From assembly GCA_026168455.1 (NCBI GenBank), contig CM047426.1:30005058-30069057 (forward strand): a stretch of DNA of 64,000 bases, in the 5' to 3' direction. Below, in pieces: positions 22,078-33,185 of the stretch. Made by a program: the position numbers and the translations under genes. Origin of the DNA: Theocolax elegans (taxonomy: Eukaryota; Arthropoda; Insecta; Hymenoptera; Cerocephalidae). Position 1 is the first letter of the stretch. The number at the start of each line of letters is the position of its first letter. The notes beneath the pieces are model-generated. The model ran no database searches, was not told the DNA's origin, and saw nothing but the letters and a program-made list of their open reading frames with translations.

Positions 22078-22285
22078 GCCTGCGACGGCTCGGTCGGTAG
22101 GGCGTCGGGCTCGTAATCTGGAGGTCCCAGGTTCGATTCCCGGCCCCGGCCGATTGATACAAGCACCACTAGGGAATGTATTTTCAACAAGTGCTTTCTT
22201 CACCAAGACAGTCGTATGACCTCCGTCGCTGATTAGCACCGGTTGAGAGCATAAAAAGAGCGACGTTAAAATAATATAAAAAAAG
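22078..22285 (+). mobile_element. tRNA-derived SINE with Thr(CGU)-like head
   Basis: Positions 22078-22150 fold as a tRNA cloverleaf. The acceptor stem GCCTGCG/CCCCGGC has five of seven pairs. The D stem is GCTC/GGGC. The anticodon stem is TCGGG/TCTGG around loop CTCGTAA (anticodon CGT), and the T stem is CCAGG/CCCGG around TTCGATT. RNA polymerase III box A (GGCTCGGTCGGTAG) and box B (GGTTCGATTCC) are present. A ~135-bp unrelated body follows, ending in an A-rich tail (TTAAAATAATATAAAAAAAG). The tail and acceptor mismatches favour a SINE over a working tRNA gene. It is inserted between pieces of a decayed minus-strand gene. Confidence 0.75.
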
Positions 22286-23034
22286 ATGGGCATAAAATCT
22301 AATATATGTAAAATTACCATTTGGTTGCTCTATTTAACGGAGAACTGCCCGTATATTATGACGTGCACGGTCTGCTTCATGTAAGAAGTGAAGATCATTA
22401 ATGCAAAATATATCATAAGTTGGTTTTTAATTAAATAAAAATGATAATTTGAATCTGATTTGGGACACCAGTATTATCTTTATTCTTGACTTTCTATTAG
22501 GAATGCAGTCTTACCACGGATTGTAGCCATTAGAGGGCTTGTTTTATGTATTGGTTTTGTTTTGTTGGTTGCAACGTATGTACCATCAGAATGATGTTTA
22601 GTAAATTTACTGAGCGAAAAAAGAATATTGTGATTCCCGGTAATAACAATAAATTTTATTTGCTCAAACGAAAATTTTGACGTCCGACTTGTGTTACCAG
22701 AGTTGCGTAGATTAAAAGTCATTTAATACATTTGGCGTCAAATCGAACAAGAATGTGTGGCTATAAGTTGAACAAGTACAAATATATTAATTTAAATCAA
22801 GTTTAGAATAGATTTGAATGAAATTAAATAATAGGAGTCACAGACATTTATCTAGTACTTTATAAAACAACTTTTCACCACCATTGCTTGTTTTTCATTC
22901 TGTGGTTAGGTAGGTAAGCGGTATCGACAGAGAATTTGTCCAAGACATTAATTTTCGAACACGGCAAGTATTACAGTACGATTTGACAAATTTTAAATAA
23001 AATATAACTTATTGCGTTAAAGTAAACGAGTTTT

Positions 23035-23925
23035 TTATTTTTTCACATACTGTTCTACTTTTTTATTAATTAATCATCAATAATTGAGTTTGGAACCCCC
23101 TTAACTATGCCTGCTTTGATGTACGTAATATTAGACGATGGTGTAATCCCAATTTTACTAACTAGAAGAGGCCACGACAAATTATGGCTAACTAAAGCCC
23201 ATTTAGTCACTCAATTACTTCTATTTTGATCGCTTATAACTCAGAAACAAATAAAGATAGATACTTAATCCCAAATTTAGAAGAAAACTGAGATTAAATA
23301 TATGTGATTTAAAAAAAGAAGCTGTAATCGGTTAATTTGAAGCTAAGCTATAGAGAATATAAGATGTTGATGAAATTTTGGCCAAAAACGTTAATACTTT
23401 TTTATCACTAAATTTTAGTTAAAATTTCATCAAGTTCTTGTTTTCTCTATAACTTTGCTTCAAATTAATTAATGTAAGCTCCTTGTTTTAATGCCATCTA
23501 CTTAATCTCAGCTTTCTTTTAAATTTGGGATTGAGTACCTATCTTTATTTGTTTCCGATTTATAAGCGATCAAAGTGGCAGTAATTTTTTTACAAAATTG
23601 GCTGTAGATAGCCATAACTTAAGTAAATTAATGCGTTATGGTCTAAAAATTTGGGTTTCCTCATACTTTTACATTACAAAACTTATCTTAGAGTTTCGTT
23701 AAAATCCGTGATCCATAGGCCGTGACCTCTCCTAGTAAGTTAAGCATTATATAATTAAACTATTTGATATAATCGAGCACACATTGGATAGAATTATATG
23801 TCAGCTTGTTTTAGAAATAAATATATGTTTATAAGATTCACCTATTTTAACATTTTTTACTGTTTCCGTGAGGTTATCTGCTATTTCTTTATTTTTAAAT
23901 ACATTCATATGAGGAAATATACAAA
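23035..23925 (+). repeat. 0.89-kb direct duplication, copy B
   Basis: Copy of 20407-21299, offset by 2628 bp at the start and 2626 at the end (a 2-bp deletion near 23,825). It contains the second copy of MITE family 1 (23161-23736). It is followed directly by the fold-back element at 23930. Confidence 0.93.
23161..23736. mobile_element. Fold-back MITE family 1, second copy
   Basis: Matches 20533-21108 almost exactly and was copied by the segmental duplication rather than by a separate insertion, since the flanks match too. Confidence 0.8.
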
Positions 23926-23929
23926 TGAA

Positions 23930-24674
23930 GATCCAAGATACCGTCCTCTATGTTTTTGAGTATGCTAAATCCGAAACCGGGCCAAAAATTAAAAAATTAT
24001 GTTTACAAAAATAAATATGGTGGATAGTTTATAAAAAATTAGTGAAATTAAAAAACAAATTTTTTTCACTTTAAAATCCATCAAAATCGAAATCTGTCTT
24101 CAAAATAGTTGAACTTTAACAAGAAAAATTTATATTTAAATATTTTTCTTCAAAATGACGGATAAAATGCACAAATCTGTTAAAAAATCCTTTTCTCGAT
24201 ATTATTTTTTTTTCTGTTAAAATATGAGGTTTAGAAAAAAGTTTTATAAAACAAAAATGTCTTATAATTTGCCAAGGAATACTCCCAAATTTTTTCAGAT
24301 TTTTTGGAGAAATTTTTTGATTTTTCAAAAAATCACAAATTATGAATTTCCAAAAAATTAAAAAAAAAATCAGAATAAATTTGAGCGTATTCTTTGACTA
24401 ATTCTAAAACTTTTTTGTTCTTATAAAAATTTTCCTAAAGTCCATAGTTTTCGAGAAATTATATTGTAAAATTCTAAAAGTTGAAACGAGTGAAAAGAAA
24501 TTGCACTATGTTTATTAATTTTTCTGAAATGTTTATGAAAAAAAATCTTTTTTTAATATCACTAATTTTTTATAAACTATCCGCCATATTTATTTTTGTA
24601 AACAAAATTTTTTAATTTTGGGCTCGGTTTCGGATTTAGCATACTCAAAAACATAAGGGACGGTATCTTGGATC
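23930..24674. mobile_element. Fold-back element, GATCCAAGATACC ends
   Basis: The ends GATCCAAGATACCGTCC pair, and arms of about 130-150 bp follow (GAGTATGCTAAATCCGAAACC against its complement, then GTTTACAAAAATAAATATGG). The centre is about 450 bp, AT-rich and without coding. A target-site duplication could not be fixed. Confidence 0.75.
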
Positions 24675-24756
24675 AATTCACTGTTCCGTTTTACAAATGA
24701 ATTTTGCGATCAAATATAGGTCCAGAAAATGACGTCTTTGGTCGATAATGGGTTAA

Positions 24757-25369
24757 GGAGGTGGCATACCCGGTAGGTTACCGACTGAGCAAAAGAAGAT
24801 AATTATTCCATTTATTTAAAAAAATGCGGAATTTTATGTAAAATTCGAATACAGAAGCACTAGATCATTCAATAAGAAGTCATTCTACAAAGTTTCAAGT
24901 CAATACAACAAAGACACTCTAAAAAAATTTTACACCGAAAATGTACGATTGTCCGTGATTCTTCGATGCAGAAAGGAGTCCGCCAATAAGTATAAAGACG
25001 TTCCAAGACGTATAAATCATGCCTTATCTTTTACTTTTACTAGCGATATTTCATTTGCAAAAAAAATTATTTTCGGGAAATGAAAGGAAAAGCCAAAATT
25101 AACCGACAAAATTTCATTTTTAACATTGCAAGTATACCTATATATACAAATTTTGAATGTATATAGATATACTTCAAATGCTTTCCGTTGGCGTTCTCCT
25201 TTTTTAGGATGTCTTTGTTATATTGACCTAGAACATTGTAGAATTACTTATTATTTAATTATCTAGTGTTTGGGTATTCGGGTTTTGCATAAAATTTCGT
25301 ATTTTTTTAAATAAATGTAATAATTACCTTTTTTGGCTCGGTCGGTAATCCATCGGGTAAGCCACCTCC
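24757..25369. mobile_element. TTAA-flanked MITE, 613 bp
   Basis: The ends GGAGGTGGC(A/T)TACCCG(G/A) pair, both flanked by TTAA (24753-24756 and 25370-25373). The arms remain recognisably complementary for roughly 200 bp (GCGGAATTTTATG, the CACTAGAT(C/A)ATT block and CAATA(C/T)AACAAAGACA). The ends differ from those of the 10.35-kb element, so this is a second TTAA-targeting family. Confidence 0.8.
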
Positions 25370-25589
25370 TTAAGTTGAGTAGAAAGAGTTCTTTTTCATT
25401 TTACTGTAAACTTATCATTTTCAAATGTTTGCATTCGCAAAAGTAAGACAAATAGTTGCAATGTTAAACTTGTTTCCTATTAAGGTAGAGTGTAAAATTG
25501 GATCAATTTCGCTGAAAACAAAATTTACTAAGAAAAATGTTTAACTTAGCCCCTTCCTCCACTATATAAGTTAATATTTAACATTAACC

Positions 25590-26219
25590 AGGAGAGTATC
25601 GCACCATCAAATAACGGATCTTAACCAAACTTCAGGATATGTTTTGTAATATAAAAATATGAAGAAATCCATAATTTTAGACTAACGCTCAAATGTATAA
25701 TAGTTGTGGGTAATTAAAGTAAATGTTGTAAAAAAAATTACTTCCACTTTAATAACTTATGACTCGGAAACAAGTAGAGATAGATAATCAAACCATAATA
25801 TGGAAGACAGATGAGAACAAGTAAATACGATTGGAAAATAAGTAAGTTCAAATTGATTAATTTGTCTAAAATTTATGGATAAAAAAAGAAATTAAAGCAA
25901 TTTCGTCCAAAAAAATCAATAAATTTTTACTAGAAAGTTTTGGTTATATTGCTTCAATTTCTTATGTTTACTATAACTTTGAGGCAAATTATATTTACTC
26001 AATTTATTCTTTCTTCCAGATTTTGGTCTGATTATCTATCTCTACTTGTTTCTGAGTTATAAGTTATTAAAGTGGAAGTATTTTTTTTTACATCATTTGT
26101 TTTAATTGCCCACAACTATGATACATTTGAGCGTTAGTCTAAAAATATGGATATCTTCATATTTTTGTAATACAAAACATATCCTGAAGTATAGTCAGCC
26201 GAAGGTGAGACACTCTCCT
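25590..26219. mobile_element. Fold-back MITE, relative of family 1
   Basis: The ends AGGAGAGT(A/G)TC pair, with arms of about 250 bp (CTTCAGGATATGTTTTGTA, GACTAACGCTCAAATG and ACAAGTAGAGATAGATAATC with their complements). The order of motifs is the same as in the 20533-21108 element, but many bases differ. Confidence 0.78.
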
Positions 26220-26863
26220 AGTACGAGTAAATTGAATAATTAGTCACGTATGAGACGATTAGGAGCAATATTCTGCTGGTTTTGTGTAATATGCCAAAAT
26301 ATTGCAATAATATTCTAATTGTTGATAATAATATTTGCAGATTTTTATATGAAAAATCTAAATATGAATGTTCCTATTTATACATAATCGCATAAATTAA
26401 ATGATTAACTTGTTATGATTAATACATTGAGTTTAAATTCAATTTATACTAGAATGATAAATGTTTTGAAAGAATAATAAAACGGTGTAATACTTATTTC
26501 ACTTGAAAAATAATACAATGTTTGAATTGAATATGCATCCAAAGTAAATAAGGTAATTACGTTTATAGCACGCACGAAATATAACTATACTTTTATATAG
26601 AATTGATAAACTCGATAAATATTTCGCTTGGTTTTAAAGAAATCCTCGTGAAAACAGATTCTACAACATCATTCAGTATATCAAGTCATATAAAGGAGGC
26701 ATGCCAGTGCAGAGAATGGGAATGGCTCGAGTCGGAAAAGGGAGAATGAGGAGAAATGAATTCCACTTATATATCGTATAAGCTGGTAAACTTGAAAACT
26801 GTTATCCGTACTATAAAAATAGGGGGGGAGAGAGAGAGAAAGAGAGAGATGGACAGGGTGAGA

Positions 26864-26906
<43 letters not shown>

Positions 26907-29900
26907 GGAGAAGGAGAGAAGGAGAGAGAGATAATAATTTCCATTGTGAAAATAATAATTTATAAGTACTGTCAATATCATTGAATTGAATCAACTTTCA
27001 ATATATCTGTATTAATAAGTTTACTTTTATATAGCGAACAACGCAAAAGAAAATACAAAATACAATCTATTGATTTTTATTATAGGGGAGATTTACTCAC
27101 TACCTTTTTTCAGTAAATGTATTTTAAAATACATATTTAATTATATTTAATTAAATTTTAACTAATTCCTGTCGCTATTTTAAATTTTACAAGAATCGAG
27201 CCATTGATATATTTTTGAATTATTAAGAGACTCTTCAAGTTATTTATGTAGGTGGAACATTCTATCTACAAGCATGATATTTTATTCTACTGTACAATAT
27301 ATTCTGAAATTGAATGAGTAAAGCATTTTTCATCAGAGTTTATTAAATTTGTATTAATTTTAATCCGATGTAAAATGTGGCACTTAAAAGATTCTACCTA
27401 GTTTAATTCAAATTATTGAGTATAAATCAATTGCTCATTTAATTTTAAAAACCTAAACATTTTAATAAACTTGTGAAAGCTTGCGAAAGTAAAACCGAGA
27501 TACGACGAGGAAGAGTATAATAATTTGTTTCACATTAGCAGTAATTAATCTTATTAAGATACAATTAAATGTTAATACTGTAGTTAAATATTTTTACTCT
27601 CCATGATTGTCTTCAAAAGTTGTAGGCCACAAGTCCTATAAATATATCGGTGTCCTTTTAATTAATTGGAAATAATCATAAAAGATAAAAAGATACTTTA
27701 ATCAAAATTTGTATGAGCTTTTGGATAAAGTAAATACGATTTATTCTATCTTACAGTACTCTTCATATATTTGCATAAGGAAGCATTTACCAAAGTTAAG
27801 AAATAAAGTTTCTTCTTGTTAATCACTCCCAATAATCAAGAATCAAGACTAATAATAATAATTCAAAAAATAGCAGTATACAGAATCATTTATAATATTC
27901 AGCTTTGACCTGCATTATAAAGTATTGACGCAAACTTCGCTTACCTTCCCTACCGTTCTTAACAGCCAAATAAATCCGCATTATACAAGAATACAAGCTT
28001 GCACGTCTGAAAAGTTTTCATTTCCCTTCTCACTTTAGCCTGTAAATTCGCGTTCAACGTATAACTAATTCTTTTACTTTCAGTGAGGGCGACCATACAT
28101 AGCTCTTGTGTGTATATGCGTGCCTATGTGTGTGTGTGTGCGCGCGGGAGTATGCGTATATATGTTTAAGTTCACGAATTGACCCTAACGCGATAACCTG
28201 TCCTTATGAAAATTCGCTAACTTTTTGGAGAACGATGCGCGCGGCACCGTTCATGTGCTGAGGCTCACTGAAAAAGCCGGGGGACCGTATTTTGAATCTC
28301 CCGAAGGTAAGAACGGAAATTCCATGTTCTTGCGCGAATAATGTACATTACCGAGGGTGGAATCTTTCGATAAAAGTTTTTGAAATAGCGAATCTCTAGC
28401 GCGCCAATGAAACTATTTTGTTGGTAAGATGTAATGTGTTATGTAAAGGATGAAAAATAAAATTGTATAATTTATTTCGTTTTAAAATTCGATTAGAGTA
28501 ATTAATAATTTATTAAAAAAAATATGCAGTAAGAATTCGAGATAAATGCCGAGAAAATTCGAACGTTACAATAGAACCGATGAAACTTGAATGTTTCGTA
28601 TAACAGTATATAAATATTTTTAAGTGCATATGTCTAATGTAATTACTTTTAAATCTTATAAGAATTATATATTGTTTTTGGATGATTCGTGCCATGCAAT
28701 TTTAATATTATAAAAAGTTTACGAAAAAATGTAATACCATGGTATGTTTAAAGTTTTGATCGTAAGTGATGTAAATAAATTTACTAATGCGACAGTTAGA
28801 AATAAAAATAGAACCTTTTAAATGGCATTAATCAATATTTTTAAAAAAGGAGTGTGAAACGTTTATAACTAAATGCATGGTTTTACGCGAATTCTAAGTT
28901 CACGCTATTTATATTTTGAATATTCCAATTTTTTGAAATTGTCTAAATATAGCTACATTCCATAAAAATCAGATTAACTATTTATTGTAACTGTTTTATT
29001 CTAGTTCTTATTTAGTTGTTAATATAACATTATTGCAAACTAATGTTAAATTAAAATCATTTTTAATTTTTTTTTATTTATTGCAAATTTTTTTTAATTG
29101 TATAATTTTTTTTAATTATTGCAAAAAATTGTTGCATTGTATTAAAACTAAAACGTATAATAATAATGAATATTAATAATGCCATTTTGTATATCTATAT
29201 AGTTTAGAATAAACAATAATCCAGTCGAGTCGAAAATATAGTGTAATTTAGTTCGTGTTGGTACAATCTACGCAAAGCTTTCGAGCTAGTTTACCCAGTC
29301 GGTAAGATTCCCGTTGACGGTGGTGCTTTGCTTTACCACCCTGGTAACGATTTCTAATACGCTCAAGCGGTGCATTATGTTAATGGTGACTTACCCTCGG
29401 ATCTTTAGGTAAGATCGATTCCAGACGGTAATATACCGCTTTATTGCCGATAAGAAAGTTTCAATGTGTTTTTTGAACATTGATGATTGCGAACAAAGTT
29501 TCCAGCTCGCTCAACAGAAAGTGCTTCATCACAGATTTTAAATTCCCATAAACTTTATTATTTTAATTTTAATATTACATATAGGGCAGTTAATCGATGT
29601 TTAACCAATTTTCACTATCATTTGTTGACTTATTCAAGCTGTGCTAAAAATACTATATGTTTCTATAAATTTAAATAAATTATCATTTTTGTAATAATAT
29701 TGTTATATAATACTATTGGGATATTTGATTTTTCATTGTTTAATCTATGCTTATGAAGAAAATACAATTATTAAGCAAATTGTCGTTCCATGACAATTAA
29801 GATATCAATTCTCTTTATACGTACAACAGATAAAATATGTAATGTTTGATAGTTTATAATATAACTAAACAATACACTTTTATTTTTTGTTGTAAAAAAC

Positions 29901-31600
29901 AAATAACTGTAGCTTTTTAAGTTTGCATGTTGTACATATATATGTACATGGAATAAACATTATCTGTTATGGATTTTATTTTGTTCTGTATTTAAAATTG
30001 TACACTTTTCAGTAATGAAATGTTCCCGAAAGATCTAGTGAAAAAATCTGTTTGTGGTCTGGCTAATCCGGTATTAGGCCGCGGAAAACGTGGCGTTAAA
30101 ATACCGGAAAGCCAGGACTCTAATCCGCTTAAGGAGATTTATTTAATACTTACGGTCGTCTGTTTACCTCAACCGCTCTCACCTCCATCTACGAAGTTTT
30201 GCGCTCTTCTACTTTTCTTATATATGAAATTGCAAGTGGCCATATCACTAATTCTCCAAACTTTACGTGTTTTTAATTATTTTCAATTGTCGTACTTCAG
30301 ACATAATTTTACAGAAATTAAACCTTAAACAACACACGCATTTTTACACAACAGTATCGAATACCTCTATGTACATCAATATTATTTATAGGAATATATT
30401 TACGCTTTATATAACGTATAATCATGTGGTACAAAGAAATAAGCATTTTATTTTATTATATTAAGATAGGCAATGTTCTTATTTTTTAAATGTAATACTT
30501 CTCAGTTGATAATTTAAAGCGCGGCAAATTTGAATTATTTTTTTGGTTTGACATCACCTGAAAAATGTAACATTGCGTAATATAAATTCTCAATATAAAT
30601 ATAATAATTTATTGGAAAATAATAAGTTTTATATAATATACTATGTTATATATATTTACTTATATTATGATATCTATACAAATACATTAGAAATGTTATA
30701 AATATTATTTCTACCGTGTAATATTTACAAAACTACTGATAACATCTGCAAACATTATAATTTTTACTAATTTATATACATATAGCTGCAAGTTTAGCAT
30801 AATGAAAGATTATTAACTGGGATTCGAGAAGCAAAAATTTATTCCACTAATAACTGTAACGATATAGTGAGAAAGTGGACTTTCGATGATCGTTTTGCGT
30901 GGACTGTGTCTTGAATCACTGAATGTTCTAATCTTGGTATTATATGCTCATGCGAGAAAGATCTAAATCGTGTTGAAGTGAAGAGACTGCTCGATCTAAA
31001 TAGACCAAGGGTCGAGTATTCTCGCGAGAGAGAACGAGAAAGAGGAAAAGGTTAGATGCTTCGGGAGGTGGGGTATCCTCGGTGAAGGTTAGCCCTTGGG
31101 GCATTGTAACGTCGTAAATACGTTTCGTCTCTCGGCCTTCACCGAACGCGGGCGCCTCCCTGAGCGAGCTGCCGCGCAACGTCATGACCATTTTCTCCGT
31201 TGGTCCGCTGTATACCCAAACCACTGCTGTACTCACTTATATACAGGCGAGAGTAGCCAGCGGCTAGGATGCAGCGCTTTCGGAAGGATAATTGCTGTCT
31301 ATAGAGCATAGGACTGGTACGTATAGTGGTTCTATACTTTGCCTGCAAGAGAAGCTCGGACTTGCGGAAAAGCTGACCACGCTCTCTATCTCGCTCTTTC
31401 TCTCTGTGTTTTAGTCTCTCTCGAGTCGTTCACCTTAGTGGTTTCTGATCGGATAAGAAAAAAATGTGTGTAATTATCCAATAATAACTGATAATTTATT
31501 ATTTGTTATTTATTAGTTAGTCAATGGTATAATGAAGGAGTACCCGAAGATTTAATTAAAAATTTAACTTCATTTAAAATTATAATTAATAAATTCACTT
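26220..31600. other. AT-rich non-coding DNA with GA repeat and GC islands
   Basis: A GA microsatellite lies at about 26,827-26,935, and TG-rich sequence near 28,110-28,145. GC-richer islands at 28,180-28,400, 29,270-29,470, 30,020-30,190 and 30,950-31,430 have no consistent frame or splice signals and could be regulatory. The open frames across the GA tract are repeat artefacts. Confidence 0.5.
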
Positions 31601-31621
31601 TTATAATTTAAAGAATTAATT

Positions 31622-31960
31622 TTACAGGCAGTCACAGTCGTGTTTTCAGATCAAACAAACTTAAATTTAGAAAGGCACTATCTGCTCTTTGTTCACTACA
31701 TTTAGTGGAATTTCCCAGAACAAGCCCTCGTTAAATAAAAACTATAAGCGTTTCATCCTCGATCCCCAGTTTGGACTCCTCAGTAAGAAACTGGAGATCT
31801 TGCCTTAGACGCCTGTCGTAAGATGAACCGCGACGCCAGCAAAATATTATCCGGCTCTATATATAAATGAAGATGACAATCTCTCTAGCGATTGTAGAGA
31901 ACTAGCCATCTCCCTCTAGTGGTAGAAAAAACCACCAGCCAGAGTGCGACGTAAAAGACC
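31622..31960 (-). mobile_element. Ribozyme-bearing dispersed repeat, copy 1
   Basis: Shares with 32904-33185 (same strand) and 60466-60690 (opposite strand) an ordered set of blocks. In sense order these are a GCACTCTGGCTGGT-type start, a TATATATAGAGCCGG box, the hammerhead domain, then (G/C)GGAA(A/G)TTCCA(C/A)(C/T)-type and GAACAAAGAG-type blocks and a CTGTAA end. No protein is encoded. The left boundary is set by similarity to copy 2, so it is approximate. Confidence 0.7.
31747..31813 (-). ncRNA. Type III hammerhead ribozyme motif, copy 1
   Basis: On the minus strand stem III is GGCGT (31813-31809) with ACGCT (31751-31747). The cleavage-site C is at 31808, giving a GUC triplet. Stem I is TAAG with CTTA, followed by core CTGAGGA (31783-31777, fitting CUGANGA). 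Stem II is GTCC with GGAT, then GAA. The A opening ACGCT is core A15.1, paired to the U of GUC. The loop of hairpin I (GATCTCCAGTTT) is complementary to the loop of hairpin II (AAACTGGGGATC) at 11 of 12 positions. The closing pair of stem II is a G-U wobble. The known reaction is site-specific self-cleavage after the GUC; activity here is inferred. Confidence 0.75.
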
Positions 31961-31972
31961 CAAGTCGCGAAT

Positions 31973-32188
31973 TTCTTTTCAAACAGTGTATTTAACATTC
32001 GGAAATGAGTCTTATTTTACAGTAATTTACGATCATGTTTCCGAAATAAACAAACTTAAATTAAAAACCACTAAATATAGTGGACAAATGACAGTTTGTT
32101 TGTTTGATTCGAAAACACGACAATAAATGCCTGTAAAGTAAGACTCATCACCGAATGCTAAATACATTGTTTGAAAAGAAATAATTAT
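31973..32188. repeat. Palindromic repeat next to the ribozyme repeat
   Basis: Ends TTCTTTTCAAACA(G/A)TGTATTTA pair over about 100 bp per arm, meeting near the CACTAAATATAGTG centre. Each arm also resembles 31,610-31,712, the 3' flank of ribozyme repeat copy 1 (TTTTACAG, then an AAACAAACTTAAATT block and CACTA.ATTTAGTGG). The palindrome therefore belongs to the same composite repeat. Confidence 0.7.
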
Positions 32189-32189
32189 A

Positions 32190-32903
32190 TATGATTATTA
32201 ATTTTATTTTGTTAAAAAATCAATATATACAATGCACGAACCAAAACATATACAAGATTGTACGTTCTGTTACAACCTCGTGCGGTACGCAATTGCGTGA
32301 GCAAATCTAAATTACTAGCTCAAGTACTCACACGCGTATTCTTCGCGCGACGCGAGACACTTCCACCCTGTGTTGCACGAGAACCTCCTTACCTCGATTT
32401 TATTACACCGGATAACTCTGAGTAAACGGGCTCTCTCACAAAATCGAGTGTTTGTTGCTTCGTGAAGCATTGAGCTACCGCCCAACTAAAAGAGTGTTCC
32501 GTGCGGGTCCGCGACGAACCGGAGAATACGCACAGAAGAGCTTAATTAGTAATTTAGAGACCGTATGCCTATTGTGTCGTGCCATCTCTTATGCGATTTT
32601 CAAGATAAAAATTGCGTCTATGAAAATTCAACTTTTGTGACCATTATTTTTTTAATAATAGACACAGTAATCAACATTATCTTGAAAAGAGCATTAATTG
32701 GCTTGGTTATAAATATGCCACTACGAATTAATGGATATACATTAATTACAACAGAAAAAATATGAAAAGAATTAGTGAAATATACATAGTAATTCAAATA
32801 AAATAAATATTAAATGAATTATTACTACTATTAAAATTTCGTTCGATATCTATAAAAAGTATTTATTCATAATTATTATTATCGATACAAAAATTTACAT
32901 GTT
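32190..32903. other. Unassigned sequence between ribozyme repeats
   Basis: A GC-richer block (32,270-32,560) with short open frames but no recognised motif. If repeats 1 and 2 were the ends of one element, this would be its interior. I found no primer-binding site or coding signal to support that. Confidence 0.35.
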
Positions 32904-33185
32904 ACAGATTCTTTCGAACGAAATCTAATTTTACATTAGGAAGGCTCATGTACTCTTCGTTCAGTATAGTTGGAATTTCCCAGAGCAAGGCCGTTTTAAA
33001 AAATTTTAGGCGTCTCATTGTCGATCTCGAGTTTGGACTCCGTAAGGAACTAGAGATCTCTTACCCCTATATATAGTCAAAAGGGGTGACTATCTTTCTG
33101 GCTAGTAAATAGGTGGCCTTCTTCCCCTAGCCATGGAAGAAATTATCAACCAGAATACGCGAGTGTGCGCCCTCTTACAGTTTTC
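32904..33185 (-). mobile_element. Ribozyme-bearing dispersed repeat, decayed copy 2
   Basis: Same block order as copy 1 on the same strand, about 1.26 kb away. It keeps the TATATATAG box and the mutually complementary hairpin loops (GATCTCTAGTT and AACTCGAGATC, 10 of 11). The ribozyme core is damaged: CTGAGGA is reduced to CGGA, GAAAC reads GAGAC, and the 5' strand of stem III with about 50 bp before it is missing. This copy should not cleave. Confidence 0.65.

Noticed and set aside
22078..22150. Functional tRNA-Thr gene
   Set aside because: Two acceptor mismatches and an attached body with an A-rich tail fit a SINE better.
20165..26219. CRISPR-like array
   Set aside because: The repeats are long palindromes without regular short spacers, and the genome is animal.
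26681..26994. Frames rich in R/E or S/L across the GA repeat
   Set aside because: Direct translation of (GA)n.
33009..33070. Third working hammerhead ribozyme
   Set aside because: Core CTGAGGA is deleted to CGGA, GAAAC is changed to GAGAC, and the 5' stem III strand is missing.
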